NCBI GenBank assembly: GCA_030247725.1
Contig: JAOTRT010000005.1
Coordinates: 225,233-289,232, forward strand
From: Candidatus Nitricoxidireducens bremensis
GTDB taxonomy: Bacteria; Pseudomonadota; Gammaproteobacteria; Burkholderiales; Rhodocyclaceae
DNA length: 64,000 bases
Reading direction: 5' to 3'
The notes below the pieces were generated by a model. That model was not told where the DNA came from. It ran no database searches and saw only the letters and a list, made by a program, of their open reading frames with translations. Below, one piece after another: positions 41,749 through 50,821 of the stretch. Position numbers and translations under genes: made by a program. Each line of letters starts with the position of its first letter. Positions within the stretch are counted from its first letter, which is position 1.

Positions 41749-44466
41749 ATGAACGAGACCCGATCCACCTGCTGCTACTGCGGCGTCGGCTGCGGCGTCG
41801 TCGTCGAACACGACGGCGAGCGCATCGTCGGCGTGCGCGGCGACCCCGACCACCCGGCCAATTTCGGCCGCCTGTGCACCAAGGGTGCCACCCTGCACCT
41901 GGCGGCGGCGCCGGAAACCCTGCCCCTGCGCGCCCAATCCCCGGAACTGCGCCTGTCCAAGAACGCGCCGCGCAGCCGCGTCTCCTGGGACATGGCCCTC
42001 AACCACGCCGCCCATCGCTTCGCCGACGTGATCCGCGAACACGGCCCCGACGCCGTCGCCTTCTACATCTCGGGCCAGTTGCTCACCGAGGACTACTACG
42101 TCTTCAACAAGCTGGCGAAGGGCCTCGTTGGCACCAACAACGTGGATACCAATTCGCGCCTGTGCATGTCCTCGGCGGTCACCGGCTACAAGCTGACCCT
42201 GGGCGCCGACGCGCCGCCCTGCGCCTACGAGGACCTGGGCCACGCCGACTGCCTGTTCATCGCCGGCTCCAACGCCGCCTGGGCCCATCCGGTGCTGTTC
42301 CGCCGCATCGAGGACGCCCGCGCCGCCAGGCCGGACATGAAGATCGTCGTCGTAGACCCGCGCCGCACCGACACCGCCGAAGCCGCCGACCTGCACCTGG
42401 CCCTGCTGCCCGGCACCGACATCGCCCTCTACCACGCCATGCTCCACGTCATGCTGTGGGAGGGGCTCTGCGACGAGGACTACATCCGCGCCCACACCGA
42501 GGGCTTCGACAACCTCAAGACCGTGGTCCGCGACTACACGCCGGCCCTGGCGGCAGACATCTGCGGCCTCAAGGCCGAAGACATCGTCACCGCCGCCCGC
42601 TGGTTCGGCGCGGCCGGCGGCAACACCCTGTCGCTCTGGTGCCAGGGCCTCAACCAGTCGAGCCACGGCAGCCACAACAACGCCGCCCTGATCCATCTGC
42701 ACCTGGCCACCGGCAAGATCGGCAAGCCCGGCTGCGGCCCCTTCTCCCTCACGGGCCAGCCCAACGCCATGGGCGGGCGCGAGGTGGGCGGCATGGCGAC
42801 CCTGCTCTCGGGCCATCGGGACCTGGCCGACCCCCAGCACCGGGCCGAGGTGGCCCGCCTCTGGGGCGTGCCCGCGGTGCCCGCCAGTCCCGGCCTCACG
42901 GCGGTGGAGCTGTTCGATGCCGTCGGCGCGGGCCGCATCAAGGCCCTGTGGATCGCGTGCACCAATCCCGCCCATTCCCTGCCCGACGCCCGCCGCGTCG
43001 GCGCGGCCCTGGCCGCCTGCGATTTCGTCGTCGTCCAGGACGCCTATGCCCACACGGACACCACGGCCTACGCCGACCTGCTGCTGCCCGCCGCCGGCTG
43101 GGGCGAGAAGGAAGGCACGGTCACCAACTCGGAGCGCCGCATCTCCCGCGTGCGCGCCGCCGTGCCGCCCCCCGGCGAGGCCCGCCCCGACTGGCTGATC
43201 GCCCGGGACTTCGCCCTGCAACTGGGCCGCGCCCTGGACCGGGGCGAGGAGGCGGCGCGCCTGTTCCCCTACCGCGACACCGCCGCCGTCTTCGACGAAC
43301 ACCGGGAGACCACCCGCGGCCGGGACCTGGACATTGCGGGCCTCGACTACGGGCTGCTGGAAACCCGCGGCCCCCAGCAGTGGCCCTTCCCCGCCGGTGC
43401 GGAAACCGGCCGCCCACGGCTCTACGGCGACGGCATCTTCCCCACCGCCTCGGGGCGCGCCCGCTTCCTCGCCTTTCCCCACCGGCCGGCGGCGGAGGCC
43501 ATCGACGCCCGCCATCCCCTGCGCCTCAACACCGGCCGCCTGCGGGACCAGTGGCACGGCATGAGCCGCACCGGCACCGTCGCCCGCCTCTGGAGCCACG
43601 AACCGCGTCCCGTGGTCGAACTCGCCGCCGCCGACATGGCGCGGCGCCAGATCGCCGACGGCGACCTGGTGGCCCTGCGCTCGCGGCGCGGCGAGATCGT
43701 CGTCGCCGCGCGCAGCGCCGCCGCCCTGCGCCCCGGCCAGGCCTTCATGGCCATGCACTGGAGCGCCCAGGCCCTGGGCACGCCGGGCTCCAACGTCCTC
43801 ATGCCCCCCGTCGTGGACCCCCTCTCGAAGCAACCCGAACTCAAGCACGCCGCCATCCAGGTGACGAAACTGACGGCCCCCCTGTGCCTCGTGGCCCTGC
43901 GCCGCGCCGGCCCCGGCGAGAATGCCGGCCTGGTGGCGCGGCTGGCACCGCGGCTGCAGCCCTGGCTGGCCCGCTTCGCCCACGCCAGCCTCGGCCTCGC
44001 CGGACGCGAACATCCGGTGCTGGTGCTGCGGGCCTGGGGCGAAGTGCCCGACGACGACGCCCTCGCCGCCCTGGACCGGGAACTGGGGCTCGACGACGCC
44101 CACGCCCTCTCCTTCGCCGACGCCCGCCGCGGCATCTCCAAGCGCGCCTTCATCGACGGCGGCCTGCTCGCCGGCGTGCGCCTGGCCGGCGAGACAGCGG
44201 CGCGGGACTGGCTGCTCGACACCATGGCCCGGGGCGCGCCGGCCGACGAGGTGCGCCGCTGGATCTTCGCCCCGGTCTTCCAGCCGCCGGTGGGCGGCCC
44301 GGCCCGGGGCCGCGTGGTCTGCAACTGCTTCGACGTTGCCGAAGACGAAATCCGCGCCGACCTGGCCGCCGGCCTGGACCTGGCCACCATCCAGGAACGC
44401 CGCAAGTGCGGCACCTCCTGCGGCTCCTGCCTGCCGGAGCTGAAGCGGATCGCCGGCGGACCGTAA
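41749..44466 (+). CDS. nasA: assimilatory nitrate reductase catalytic subunit
   Basis: A 905-residue cytoplasmic molybdopterin oxidoreductase reducing nitrate to nitrite. The N-terminal [4Fe-4S] ligands are C8-x2-C11-x3-C15 and the later Cys of RLCTKG. Molybdopterin domains follow, then a molydop-binding C-terminal domain (PLRLNTGRLRDQWHGM). An added BFD-type [2Fe-2S] domain ends the chain (VVCNCFDVAEDE, CGTSCGSC). The start at 41749 is the only one that keeps the Cys cluster close to the N terminus. The product feeds NirBD encoded at 50492-53265. No terminator was recognised after it. Confidence 0.96.
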   Translation: MNETRSTCCYCGVGCGVVVEHDGERIVGVRGDPDHPANFGRLCTKGATLHLAAAPETLPLRAQSPELRLSKNAPRSRVSWDMALNHAAHRFADVIREHGPDAVAFYISGQLLTEDYYVFNKLAKGLVGTNNVDTNSRLCMSSAVTGYKLTLGADAPPCAYEDLGHADCLFIAGSNAAWAHPVLFRRIEDARAARPDMKIVVVDPRRTDTAEAADLHLALLPGTDIALYHAMLHVMLWEGLCDEDYIRAHTEGFDNLKTVVRDYTPALAADICGLKAEDIVTAARWFGAAGGNTLSLWCQGLNQSSHGSHNNAALIHLHLATGKIGKPGCGPFSLTGQPNAMGGREVGGMATLLSGHRDLADPQHRAEVARLWGVPAVPASPGLTAVELFDAVGAGRIKALWIACTNPAHSLPDARRVGAALAACDFVVVQDAYAHTDTTAYADLLLPAAGWGEKEGTVTNSERRISRVRAAVPPPGEARPDWLIARDFALQLGRALDRGEEAARLFPYRDTAAVFDEHRETTRGRDLDIAGLDYGLLETRGPQQWPFPAGAETGRPRLYGDGIFPTASGRARFLAFPHRPAAEAIDARHPLRLNTGRLRDQWHGMSRTGTVARLWSHEPRPVVELAAADMARRQIADGDLVALRSRRGEIVVAARSAAALRPGQAFMAMHWSAQALGTPGSNVLMPPVVDPLSKQPELKHAAIQVTKLTAPLCLVALRRAGPGENAGLVARLAPRLQPWLARFAHASLGLAGREHPVLVLRAWGEVPDDDALAALDRELGLDDAHALSFADARRGISKRAFIDGGLLAGVRLAGETAARDWLLDTMARGAPADEVRRWIFAPVFQPPVGGPARGRVVCNCFDVAEDEIRADLAAGLDLATIQERRKCGTSCGSCLPELKRIAGGP

Positions 44467-44483
44467 GCTCTATGACAGGAAAC

Positions 44484-44513
44484 TTGCCACACGCCTGACC
44501 GGGCGGGGATAAT
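44484..44513 (+). promoter_or_regulatory. sigma-70-like promoter before the GAF-PAS-GGDEF-EAL gene
   Basis: TTGCCA (44484-44489), 18-bp spacer, GATAAT (44508-44513), each one mismatch from consensus. It lies 18-62 nt after the nasA stop and 32 nt before the next ATG. Confidence 0.5.
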
Positions 44514-44545
44514 CGGCCCCGCCCCAGCTGCCCGGCCCCTTGCGC

Positions 44546-47530
44546 ATGCCACCCCCGTCCCCCGCCACCGACCGGCGCCTCGAAGCGCTCTACCAGATCA
44601 CCTCCGCCGGCGGTTCCGACTTCGCCACCCGGCTGGACCGGCTGCTGGAATTCGGCATCGCCACCTTCGGCCTGCAGATCGGCATCGTCTCCCGCATCGA
44701 GGGCACCGACTACCGCATCTTCGCCGCGGCCCCGGCGGCTTCCGGCCTCCATGCGGGCGACCGCTTCGAGCTCGCAGACACCTACTGCGCCCGCACCGTC
44801 CTTGCCGAGGAACCGGTGCACTTCAGCCAGGCGAGCGGCACCGTCTGGGAACGCCATCCCTGCTTCGCCGCCTTCCGCCTCGAAGCCTATCTGGGCACCC
44901 GCATCCTGGTGGACGGCCGCAACTGGGGCACCCTCAACTTCTCCAGCCTGGCGCCGGTGCCGCGACGCTTCGATGAGGACGACCTGGCCTGCCTGCGCCT
45001 CATGGCCCGCTGGATCGGTACCGAACTGGAGCGGGAAACCCGCCAGGCCGAGTTGCGCGCCCTCACGGAATGGCAGCAGGCCATCCTCGACGGCGCCAAC
45101 CTGTCCATCATCGCCACGGCGGTGGACGGCACCATCCTGAGCTTCAACCGGGCCGCCGAGCGCATGCTCGGCTACACCGCCGTGGAAGTGGTCGGCAAGG
45201 CGACGCCGGAGATCATCCACGACGCCGCCGAGGTGGTGGCGCGGGCACCCGAACTCAGCGCCGAGATCGGCGCCACCGTGCATCCCGGGTTCGAGGTCTT
45301 CGTCGCCAAGACCCGCCTCGGCATCGCCGAGGAAAGGGAGTGGACCTACATCCGCAAGGACGGCAGCCGCTTCCCGGTGCTGCTGTCCGTCACCGCCCTG
45401 CGCGACGACAAGCGCGACATCCGCGGCTACCTGGGCATCGCCACCGACATCACGCTGCGCAAGCAGCTGGAGGCGGCCACCGCCCAGGCCCGTGCCAACG
45501 ACATGGCCCGCGCCGTGGTGCACGCCGTGCCCGAGGGTATCGTCGGCCTCAGGGTCAAGCCGCCCCATCGCGTACTGTTCCTCAACCCGGAGGCGGAGCG
45601 CCTGCTGGGGCTGCCGGAGGCCGATGCCGTCGGCCGTCCCCTCGACGAACTGGTGGCCGCCATGGCCGACGAGGGCGGCGGACGCATCCCCCTCTCCCGC
45701 TGGCTGGCGACACCGGAGCTCCAGGAGGCGGCCCTCGTCTCGCCCCACAGCCTGCTGTCCTTCCCGGCCGCCTTCTCCTTCGCGCCGGTGGCCGGCAGCA
45801 ATGGGCAGACCATGGCGGTGCTGACGCTGCAGAACATCACGGCGCGCCGCCAGGCCGAGCAGAAGCTCAAGCTTTCCGACAAGGTCTTCGAGTACAGCGC
45901 CCAGGCCATCGTCATCACCGATCCGGCGGGCACCATCCTCAGCGTGAACCCGGCCTTCACCTGGCTCACCGGCTACCCGCCCCACGAGGCCGTCGGCCGC
46001 AAGACCAGCATCCTCAAGTCGGGCCGCCACGACGATGCCTTCTACGCCGCCATGTGGGAAGCCCTGGCCGCCACCGGCCATTGGGAGGGGGAGCTCTGGG
46101 ACAAGCGCCGCGACGGCAGCATCTACCCCAAGTGGCTGACCGTCGACGCCGTGCGCGAGGACGGCCGCACCAGCCATTACGTGGCCCTGTTCTCCGACAT
46201 CTCGGAGCGCAAGGAGAACGAGAGCCGCATCGCCTACCTGGCCCTCCACGACCAGCTCACCGGCCTGCCCAACCGGCGGGCGCTGGAGGAGCGGGCCGCC
46301 CGGCTCATCGCCTCGGGCCGCCGCCGCGACCGCGGCCTGGCCCTGATGTTCCTCGACCTGGACCGCTTCAAGAACATCAATGACACCCTCGGCCACCAGG
46401 TCGGCGACCTGCTGCTGATCGAGGTGGCGCGGCGCCTGGTGGCCTGCGTACGCGCCACCGACACGGTGGTGCGCCTGGGCGGCGACGAGTTCGTCGTCCT
46501 CGTCGAGGACGTGGCGGACCACCAGGACGTGGCCGCCATCGCGCGCAAGATCCACGCATCCCTCGGCGAGCCGGTGCACATCGACGGCCGCGCCCTGCAC
46601 GCGCCGCCCAGCATCGGCATCGCCCTCTATCCCGAGGACGGCGCCGACATCGAGACCCTGATGCAGAACGCCGACACCGCCATGTACCAGGTGAAGTCCG
46701 CCGGCCGCAACGCCTGGACCTTCTATACGCCCCGCATGAACGACGCCGTACAGGAACGCATGCGCCTGGAAAGCGATCTGCGGCGCGCCCTCGCCGACGG
46801 CGAGTTCCGGCTCCACTTCCAGCCCCAGTTCGATCTCGCCACGCAGGCGATCATCGGCTGGGAGGCCCTGCTGCGCTGGCCCCATCCGGAGCAGGGCTGG
46901 ATTCCGCCGGACCGCTTCATTCCCGTCGCCGAGGAGACCGGCCTCATCGTCCCCCTCGGCGACTGGGTGCTGCGCACCGCCTGCCGCGAGGCGCGACGCT
47001 GGGAGGCAGCCGGCGCCGGCCACCAGCGCGTCGCCGTGAACCTGTCGGCGCGCCAGTTCCAGCGGCCCGAGCTGGCGGACGACATCGCCGCCGTGCTCGC
47101 CGAGTGCGGCCTCGCGCCGGAGCGCCTCGAAGTCGAGATCACCGAGAGCCTGCTGATGGCCGACGGCGCCGCCACCCGCGACACCCTGCAGCGCCTCAAG
47201 GCCCTCGGCGTGCGCATCGCCCTCGACGACTTCGGCACCGGCTACTCGTCCCTGGCCTATCTGAAGACCTTCGCCATCGACCGCCTGAAGATCGACCGTT
47301 CCTTCGTGCGGGACCTGGCCGAGGACGCCAACGACGCTGCCATCGTGCGCGCCGTGATCTCCCTTGCTGCCGCCCTCGGCCTGGAGGTCATCGCCGAAGG
47401 CGTGGAAACCTCCCACCAGCAGACGCTGTTGCTCGACTACGGCTGCACCCACACCCAGGGCTTCCTGCTCGGCCGGCCGATGCCGGGCGACGAGGTCCCG
47501 CGTTTCCTCGACGGCTACCCGGCTCCCTGA
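44546..47530 (+). CDS. GAF-PAS(x3)-GGDEF-EAL c-di-GMP signalling protein
   Basis: A 994-residue soluble protein. An N-terminal GAF domain (~8-170, SRIEGTDYRIFAAAP, CARTVLAEEPVHF) is followed by three PAS domains (~180-310, ~320-440, ~445-570), GGDEF (645-649, with the I-site RATD eight residues earlier) and EAL (773-775 in GWEALLRW). DDFGTGYSS, LKIDRSFV and AEGVET are kept. The ATG at 44546 is preferred to TTG at 44540. Its 3' end overlaps the convergent diguanylate cyclase gene by 16 nt. Confidence 0.93.
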   Translation: MPPPSPATDRRLEALYQITSAGGSDFATRLDRLLEFGIATFGLQIGIVSRIEGTDYRIFAAAPAASGLHAGDRFELADTYCARTVLAEEPVHFSQASGTVWERHPCFAAFRLEAYLGTRILVDGRNWGTLNFSSLAPVPRRFDEDDLACLRLMARWIGTELERETRQAELRALTEWQQAILDGANLSIIATAVDGTILSFNRAAERMLGYTAVEVVGKATPEIIHDAAEVVARAPELSAEIGATVHPGFEVFVAKTRLGIAEEREWTYIRKDGSRFPVLLSVTALRDDKRDIRGYLGIATDITLRKQLEAATAQARANDMARAVVHAVPEGIVGLRVKPPHRVLFLNPEAERLLGLPEADAVGRPLDELVAAMADEGGGRIPLSRWLATPELQEAALVSPHSLLSFPAAFSFAPVAGSNGQTMAVLTLQNITARRQAEQKLKLSDKVFEYSAQAIVITDPAGTILSVNPAFTWLTGYPPHEAVGRKTSILKSGRHDDAFYAAMWEALAATGHWEGELWDKRRDGSIYPKWLTVDAVREDGRTSHYVALFSDISERKENESRIAYLALHDQLTGLPNRRALEERAARLIASGRRRDRGLALMFLDLDRFKNINDTLGHQVGDLLLIEVARRLVACVRATDTVVRLGGDEFVVLVEDVADHQDVAAIARKIHASLGEPVHIDGRALHAPPSIGIALYPEDGADIETLMQNADTAMYQVKSAGRNAWTFYTPRMNDAVQERMRLESDLRRALADGEFRLHFQPQFDLATQAIIGWEALLRWPHPEQGWIPPDRFIPVAEETGLIVPLGDWVLRTACREARRWEAAGAGHQRVAVNLSARQFQRPELADDIAAVLAECGLAPERLEVEITESLLMADGAATRDTLQRLKALGVRIALDDFGTGYSSLAYLKTFAIDRLKIDRSFVRDLAEDANDAAIVRAVISLAAALGLEVIAEGVETSHQQTLLLDYGCTHTQGFLLGRPMPGDEVPRFLDGYPAP

Positions 47531-49356
47531 GTCGGCCGGGCCGTCTTTTCCCGGTACATGGCGGCGTCGGCATGACTGAGCAGGCCGTCGGCATCCTCGC
47601 CGTCGGCGGGGAAATGGGCGACGCCGATGCTGGGCACCATCGCCACCGGACGGCCGGCCAGGTCGAAGGGGGGCAGGAAGGCCTCGCGGATCTTGGCGGC
47701 CACCCGGGTGCCGTGGGCCGGATCGTCCACCTCCGGCAGCAGAACGACGAACTCGTCGCCGCCGAAGCGGGCCACGGTGTCGGCTTCCCGCAGCACGCCG
47801 GCGATGCGGCGTCCGCATTCCACCAGCAGGGCGTCTCCGGCGGCATGGCCGAGGGTGTCGTTGATGCGCTTGAAGCCGTCGAGATCGAGGAACATCAGCA
47901 CCAGGCCGCGCCGGTTGCGCCGCGCCGCCGCCAGGGCCGTGGCCAGGCGGTCGAGGAACAGCATGCGGTTGGGCAACCCCGTCAGCAGGTCGTGGTTGGC
48001 CTGCTGTTCTAGGCGCGCCTGGTAGGCCTTGCGCTCGCTGATGTCGCGCGCCAGGGCGAGGATCAGGCGCCGGCCGGCCATCTCGAAGGCGCCCAGGCGC
48101 ACCTCCACGGGGAAGGTGGTGCCGTCCTTGCGGCGGTGCTCCGACTCCACCGTCACCGGATGATCCACGGTCACCTCCTGCCAGAGGGCGTAGGGGCGGG
48201 CGATGTCGATGGCCGGGGCGATGACGCCCACGTGGCGGCCCGTCAGCTCCTGGCAGGTATAGCCGAGGGTGGCGCAGGCGAGCTGGTTCACCATGACGAT
48301 GCGGCCCTGCATGTCGTGAAGGATGAGGGCATCGGAGGCCCGCTCCACCATGACGCGGAACTGTTCCTCGCTCTGGGCCAGGCGCGCCGCCTGGCGGGCC
48401 TCGCTGCCCATGCGGCGCAGGATCTGCGCCACCAGCAGCCAGACCACGGCGATGCCGCCCACGGCCGTGGCCCCCAGGCGCCAGGCGGCCCGGCGCCAGG
48501 GCGCCAGCAGCACATCCTCGTCGATGGCGATGGCCACCGCCAGGGGATGGCCGTCGAGGGACCGGTAGCTCACCAGCCGCCCGCGCCCGGCGGGTCCGAG
48601 GCGGAAGACCTCCCGGGGCGCCGCCGCCAGCCTGCCCGGCAAGACCCGCCCCACCATCACGGCACGGGCGCCGCCCGCCGCCGGATGCTGTACCAGCAGC
48701 CGTCCGTCGCGACGGAACAGGTAGATGTCGCCGCCTTCGCGACCCGCCACGTCGCCGAAGAACTTCTCCAGATAAGCCGTCTCCAGGCCGGCGGCGGCGA
48801 TGCCGCGGAAACGGCCATTGCGGTCCGCAACGGCCCGGGACAGGGCGATCTGGGGGCGGGGGGCGATGCGCCCCGTGTGGGGTTCGCCGATGTGGAGGCC
48901 ACCGGCCGGTCGTTCCCGCTGGACCAGGAAATAATCCCGATCGGCCACCGTGACACCGCCCAGTTCCCGCTCGCTGGAGTGGGCCAGCACGCGGCCTTCA
49001 GCGTCGGCATAGAGCAGGGCGGCGACGGCCGGCAGTCCCACCGCGTGGTTGCGCAGGATGCGCGGCAGGTCCGTCGTATCGCCCTCGCGGCGCTGCAGCC
49101 CGGCCGCCACGTCGGCGATGACCCGGTCAGCGGCCACCAGCACCCGTCCCGTATGCTCGGCGAGAGCCAGGTTCAGCCCCGCCAGTTCCCGCCGCGCCTG
49201 GCCGATGGCCGAGTCCCGCTGGCTGACGATCTCGTAGCCGGTGATCGCCACGATGGCGACCGCCACGAAGACGCCGAAGGCAATCAGCGCCCGGGCCGCA
49301 TGGCTCCGGATCGGAAGGACGGCGCGCTCCCTGGCGCGCTCTGCTTGTTCGCGCAC
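47515..49356 (-). CDS. membrane diguanylate cyclase with periplasmic Cache sensor and PAS
   Basis: A 613-residue protein: N-terminal membrane helix (ALIAFGVFVAVAIVAITGY), a periplasmic PDC/dCache-like domain (~50-290, VTVADRDYFLVQRE, PQIALSRAVADRNG), a second helix (AVGGIAVVWLLVAQIL), PAS (~325-445) and GGDEF (532-536). The I-site RxxD (READ) is present, so active product-inhibited c-di-GMP synthesis is predicted. No EAL domain. The start is GTG at 49356 with AGAGGG 5 nt upstream. Confidence 0.92.
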   Translation of the reverse strand: MREQAERARERAVLPIRSHAARALIAFGVFVAVAIVAITGYEIVSQRDSAIGQARRELAGLNLALAEHTGRVLVAADRVIADVAAGLQRREGDTTDLPRILRNHAVGLPAVAALLYADAEGRVLAHSSERELGGVTVADRDYFLVQRERPAGGLHIGEPHTGRIAPRPQIALSRAVADRNGRFRGIAAAGLETAYLEKFFGDVAGREGGDIYLFRRDGRLLVQHPAAGGARAVMVGRVLPGRLAAAPREVFRLGPAGRGRLVSYRSLDGHPLAVAIAIDEDVLLAPWRRAAWRLGATAVGGIAVVWLLVAQILRRMGSEARQAARLAQSEEQFRVMVERASDALILHDMQGRIVMVNQLACATLGYTCQELTGRHVGVIAPAIDIARPYALWQEVTVDHPVTVESEHRRKDGTTFPVEVRLGAFEMAGRRLILALARDISERKAYQARLEQQANHDLLTGLPNRMLFLDRLATALAAARRNRRGLVLMFLDLDGFKRINDTLGHAAGDALLVECGRRIAGVLREADTVARFGGDEFVVLLPEVDDPAHGTRVAAKIREAFLPPFDLAGRPVAMVPSIGVAHFPADGEDADGLLSHADAAMYREKTARPTQGAG

Positions 49357-49378
49357 GGCAGCCCTCTGCTGGGATAGG

Positions 49379-49433
49379 CACTCCCATTTTGGGAATATGC
49401 CGGCGCGATTACAACCACATGTTGGGAGTGGTT
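49379..49433. repeat. nested short inverted repeats upstream of the diguanylate cyclase
   Basis: CACTCCCA (49379-49386) pairs with TGGGAGTG (49423-49430), and AACCAC (49413-49418) with GTGGTT (49428-49433). They lie in the 142-nt gap between the diguanylate cyclase and tacT, in the promoter region of the former. The binding protein is unknown. Confidence 0.45.
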
Positions 49434-49498
49434 ATGTTTCAGCGGCGACGCCGGCCCGCTTCCTTTGCATGAAGCCGTTCTGGCCCCACCCGTAGCGC

Positions 49499-50035
49499 CT
49501 ATCCCCGGGTGAAAGCCGCGATCACGGTTTCGATGGGGAGAAACAGCGTCCGGCTATCGGCCGGATATTCGACGAACTCCGCGCACTTCATGTAGAAGCG
49601 CTTCGCGGCATCGCTCTTCGCGTGCACCAACACGGCGCCGATGCCGATGTTTTGCGATGCAACGGCGATGCGACGTAGCGCATCCGACAGGATGTCGGCG
49701 CCAAGCCCCTTGCCGGCGTATTCCTTGCTCACCGCCAAGCGACCGATGATCGAGACCGGGATCGAATCCGGCGCATTCCGACGAAGCTTGCGGGGAACGG
49801 CAGCGCGTTCGACGGCCCCCGCAGAAACACAGAAATAGGCGACGACCCGCTTCCCGGCGCAGACGACATAGGTGCGCGAAAAGCGGCTTTCGTTTTTCAG
49901 CGCCCGCTGGCGGAGCCAGTCATTCAGCACCGGCTCGCCGCAATCGAAATCCGATAGATCGTGGCCGTCGGTCAGCGGCGCCGGCGGCGATAACTGAAGT
50001 CGGGAGCGATCCGCCGCGCCTCTTACTTTTGCCAT
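49499..50035 (-). CDS. tacT: GNAT-family acetyltransferase toxin (TacT-like)
   Basis: A 178-residue GNAT protein of the type that acetylates charged tRNA. Features: DLSDFDCGEPVLNDWLRQRA, TYVVCAGKRVVAYFCVSAG, the acetyl-CoA-binding loop RLAVSKEYAGKGLGADIL, and the Tyr of KRFYMKCAEF. It is paired with an upstream DUF1778 antitoxin, overlapping by 13 nt, which is the standard tacAT/ataRT order. The substrate tRNA is not known. Confidence 0.9.
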   Translation of the reverse strand: MAKVRGAADRSRLQLSPPAPLTDGHDLSDFDCGEPVLNDWLRQRALKNESRFSRTYVVCAGKRVVAYFCVSAGAVERAAVPRKLRRNAPDSIPVSIIGRLAVSKEYAGKGLGADILSDALRRIAVASQNIGIGAVLVHAKSDAAKRFYMKCAEFVEYPADSRTLFLPIETVIAAFTRG

Positions 50036-50361
50036 GCCGGTACCCGGCGCAGCAGCGAGCGTAGCTTCGGTCCCGGTGCCGGCGGATTGTCGAGCAGGCG
50101 CACGAATTCGTCGAACCGCTCAGATTCAAGCGCAAACAGACGTTGATCGAGCAGCACGTCGATCGCCTGTCGTCGGGCGCTTTCGATCATGAACTCAGTG
50201 CGCGACTTGCCTAGAATCGCCGCCGCGTCGTCGATAAGCCGACGGGTTGCGGCCTCGATACGCAGATTGATACTGCCCTTGGTGTCGGCAGCGGGACGCT
50301 CCGCCACCGCAAGGGCTTCGTCGTCGGCATTGCGCGCAAGGGGGTCAAGAACTTTTGCCAT
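50023..50361 (-). CDS. tacA: DUF1778 ribbon-helix-helix antitoxin (TacA-like)
   Basis: A 112-residue antitoxin. The ribbon-helix-helix is SINLRIEAATRRLIDDAAAI followed by GKSRTEFMIESARRQA, and the C-terminal toxin-binding tail is FDEFVRLLDNPPAPGPKLRSLL, all typical of DUF1778. The ATG at 50361 is chosen because the promoter -10 box ends at 50369, placing the transcription start on this ATG; a GTG at 50379 would be upstream of the transcript start. No ribosome-binding site is seen. Confidence 0.9.
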   Translation of the reverse strand: MAKVLDPLARNADDEALAVAERPAADTKGSINLRIEAATRRLIDDAAAILGKSRTEFMIESARRQAIDVLLDQRLFALESERFDEFVRLLDNPPAPGPKLRSLLRRVPAWQK

Positions 50362-50368
50362 GCCCCGC

Positions 50369-50397
50369 ACTATGCCCACCCGTATCTACAATGTCAA
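50369..50397 (-). promoter_or_regulatory. tacAT promoter, predicted leaderless
   Basis: On the minus strand: TTGACA (50397-50392), 17-bp spacer, CATAGT (50374-50369), then 7 nt to the ATG. An imperfect palindrome with GTAT/ATAC and AC/GT arms (50381-50399) overlaps the -35 box and may bind the TacA dimer. Confidence 0.75.
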
Positions 50398-50491
50398 TAC
50401 ACCCAATAGAACACGTACCGCTGGCGATTCAAAATCCGCCCGGCACAGTTCCCACGGGCTTGCCATGACCGGTGACGCCGACGGCCCTCCC

Positions 50492-50821
50492 TTAGGCGCC
50501 AGCCTTGAGCAACAACATGACGCAGCCGCCGTCCACTTTCACCTCGAACGCCTTGGCGCAGCCCTTGTCGGGCGCCACCGCCTCGCCGGTGTCGAGCCCC
50601 AGCTTCATGCCGTGCATCGGACAGGTGACGGTCTTGCCATGGACCATGCCCTGGGACAGGGGCCCGCCGCGATGGGGGCACTTGTCGTGCAGGGCGAAGA
50701 CTTCGTCCTCCGCCGTGCGGAATACGGCGATCATGCCGGCCGCCGATTTGACCACCCGGCTGCCGAGGCGCGGGATGTCTTCGAGTTCGCAGACCTTCTT
50801 CCATTCGGTCCTGTCGTTCAT
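50492..50821 (-). CDS. nirD: nitrite reductase small subunit NirD, Rieske type
   Basis: A 109-residue Rieske-fold subunit of assimilatory NAD(P)H nitrite reductase. Unlike many NirD proteins, it keeps both metal motifs: C-P-H in DKCPHRGGPLSQG and C-P-M-H in TCPMHGMKLGL, so a [2Fe-2S] cluster is expected. The start at 50821 overlaps the nirB stop (ATGA). It is the last gene of the nrt-nir unit; the tacAT promoter begins 95 nt further on. Confidence 0.94.
   Translation of the reverse strand: MNDRTEWKKVCELEDIPRLGSRVVKSAAGMIAVFRTAEDEVFALHDKCPHRGGPLSQGMVHGKTVTCPMHGMKLGLDTGEAVAPDKGCAKAFEVKVDGGCVMLLLKAGA

Noticed and set aside
50423..50440. tRNA-like stretch GGCGATTCAAAATCCGCC between nirD and tacA
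   Set aside because: It resembles a Leu(CAA) anticodon arm, but no D arm, T arm, acceptor stem or CCA fits around it. It reads better as a small bulged hairpin near the 3' end of nirD.
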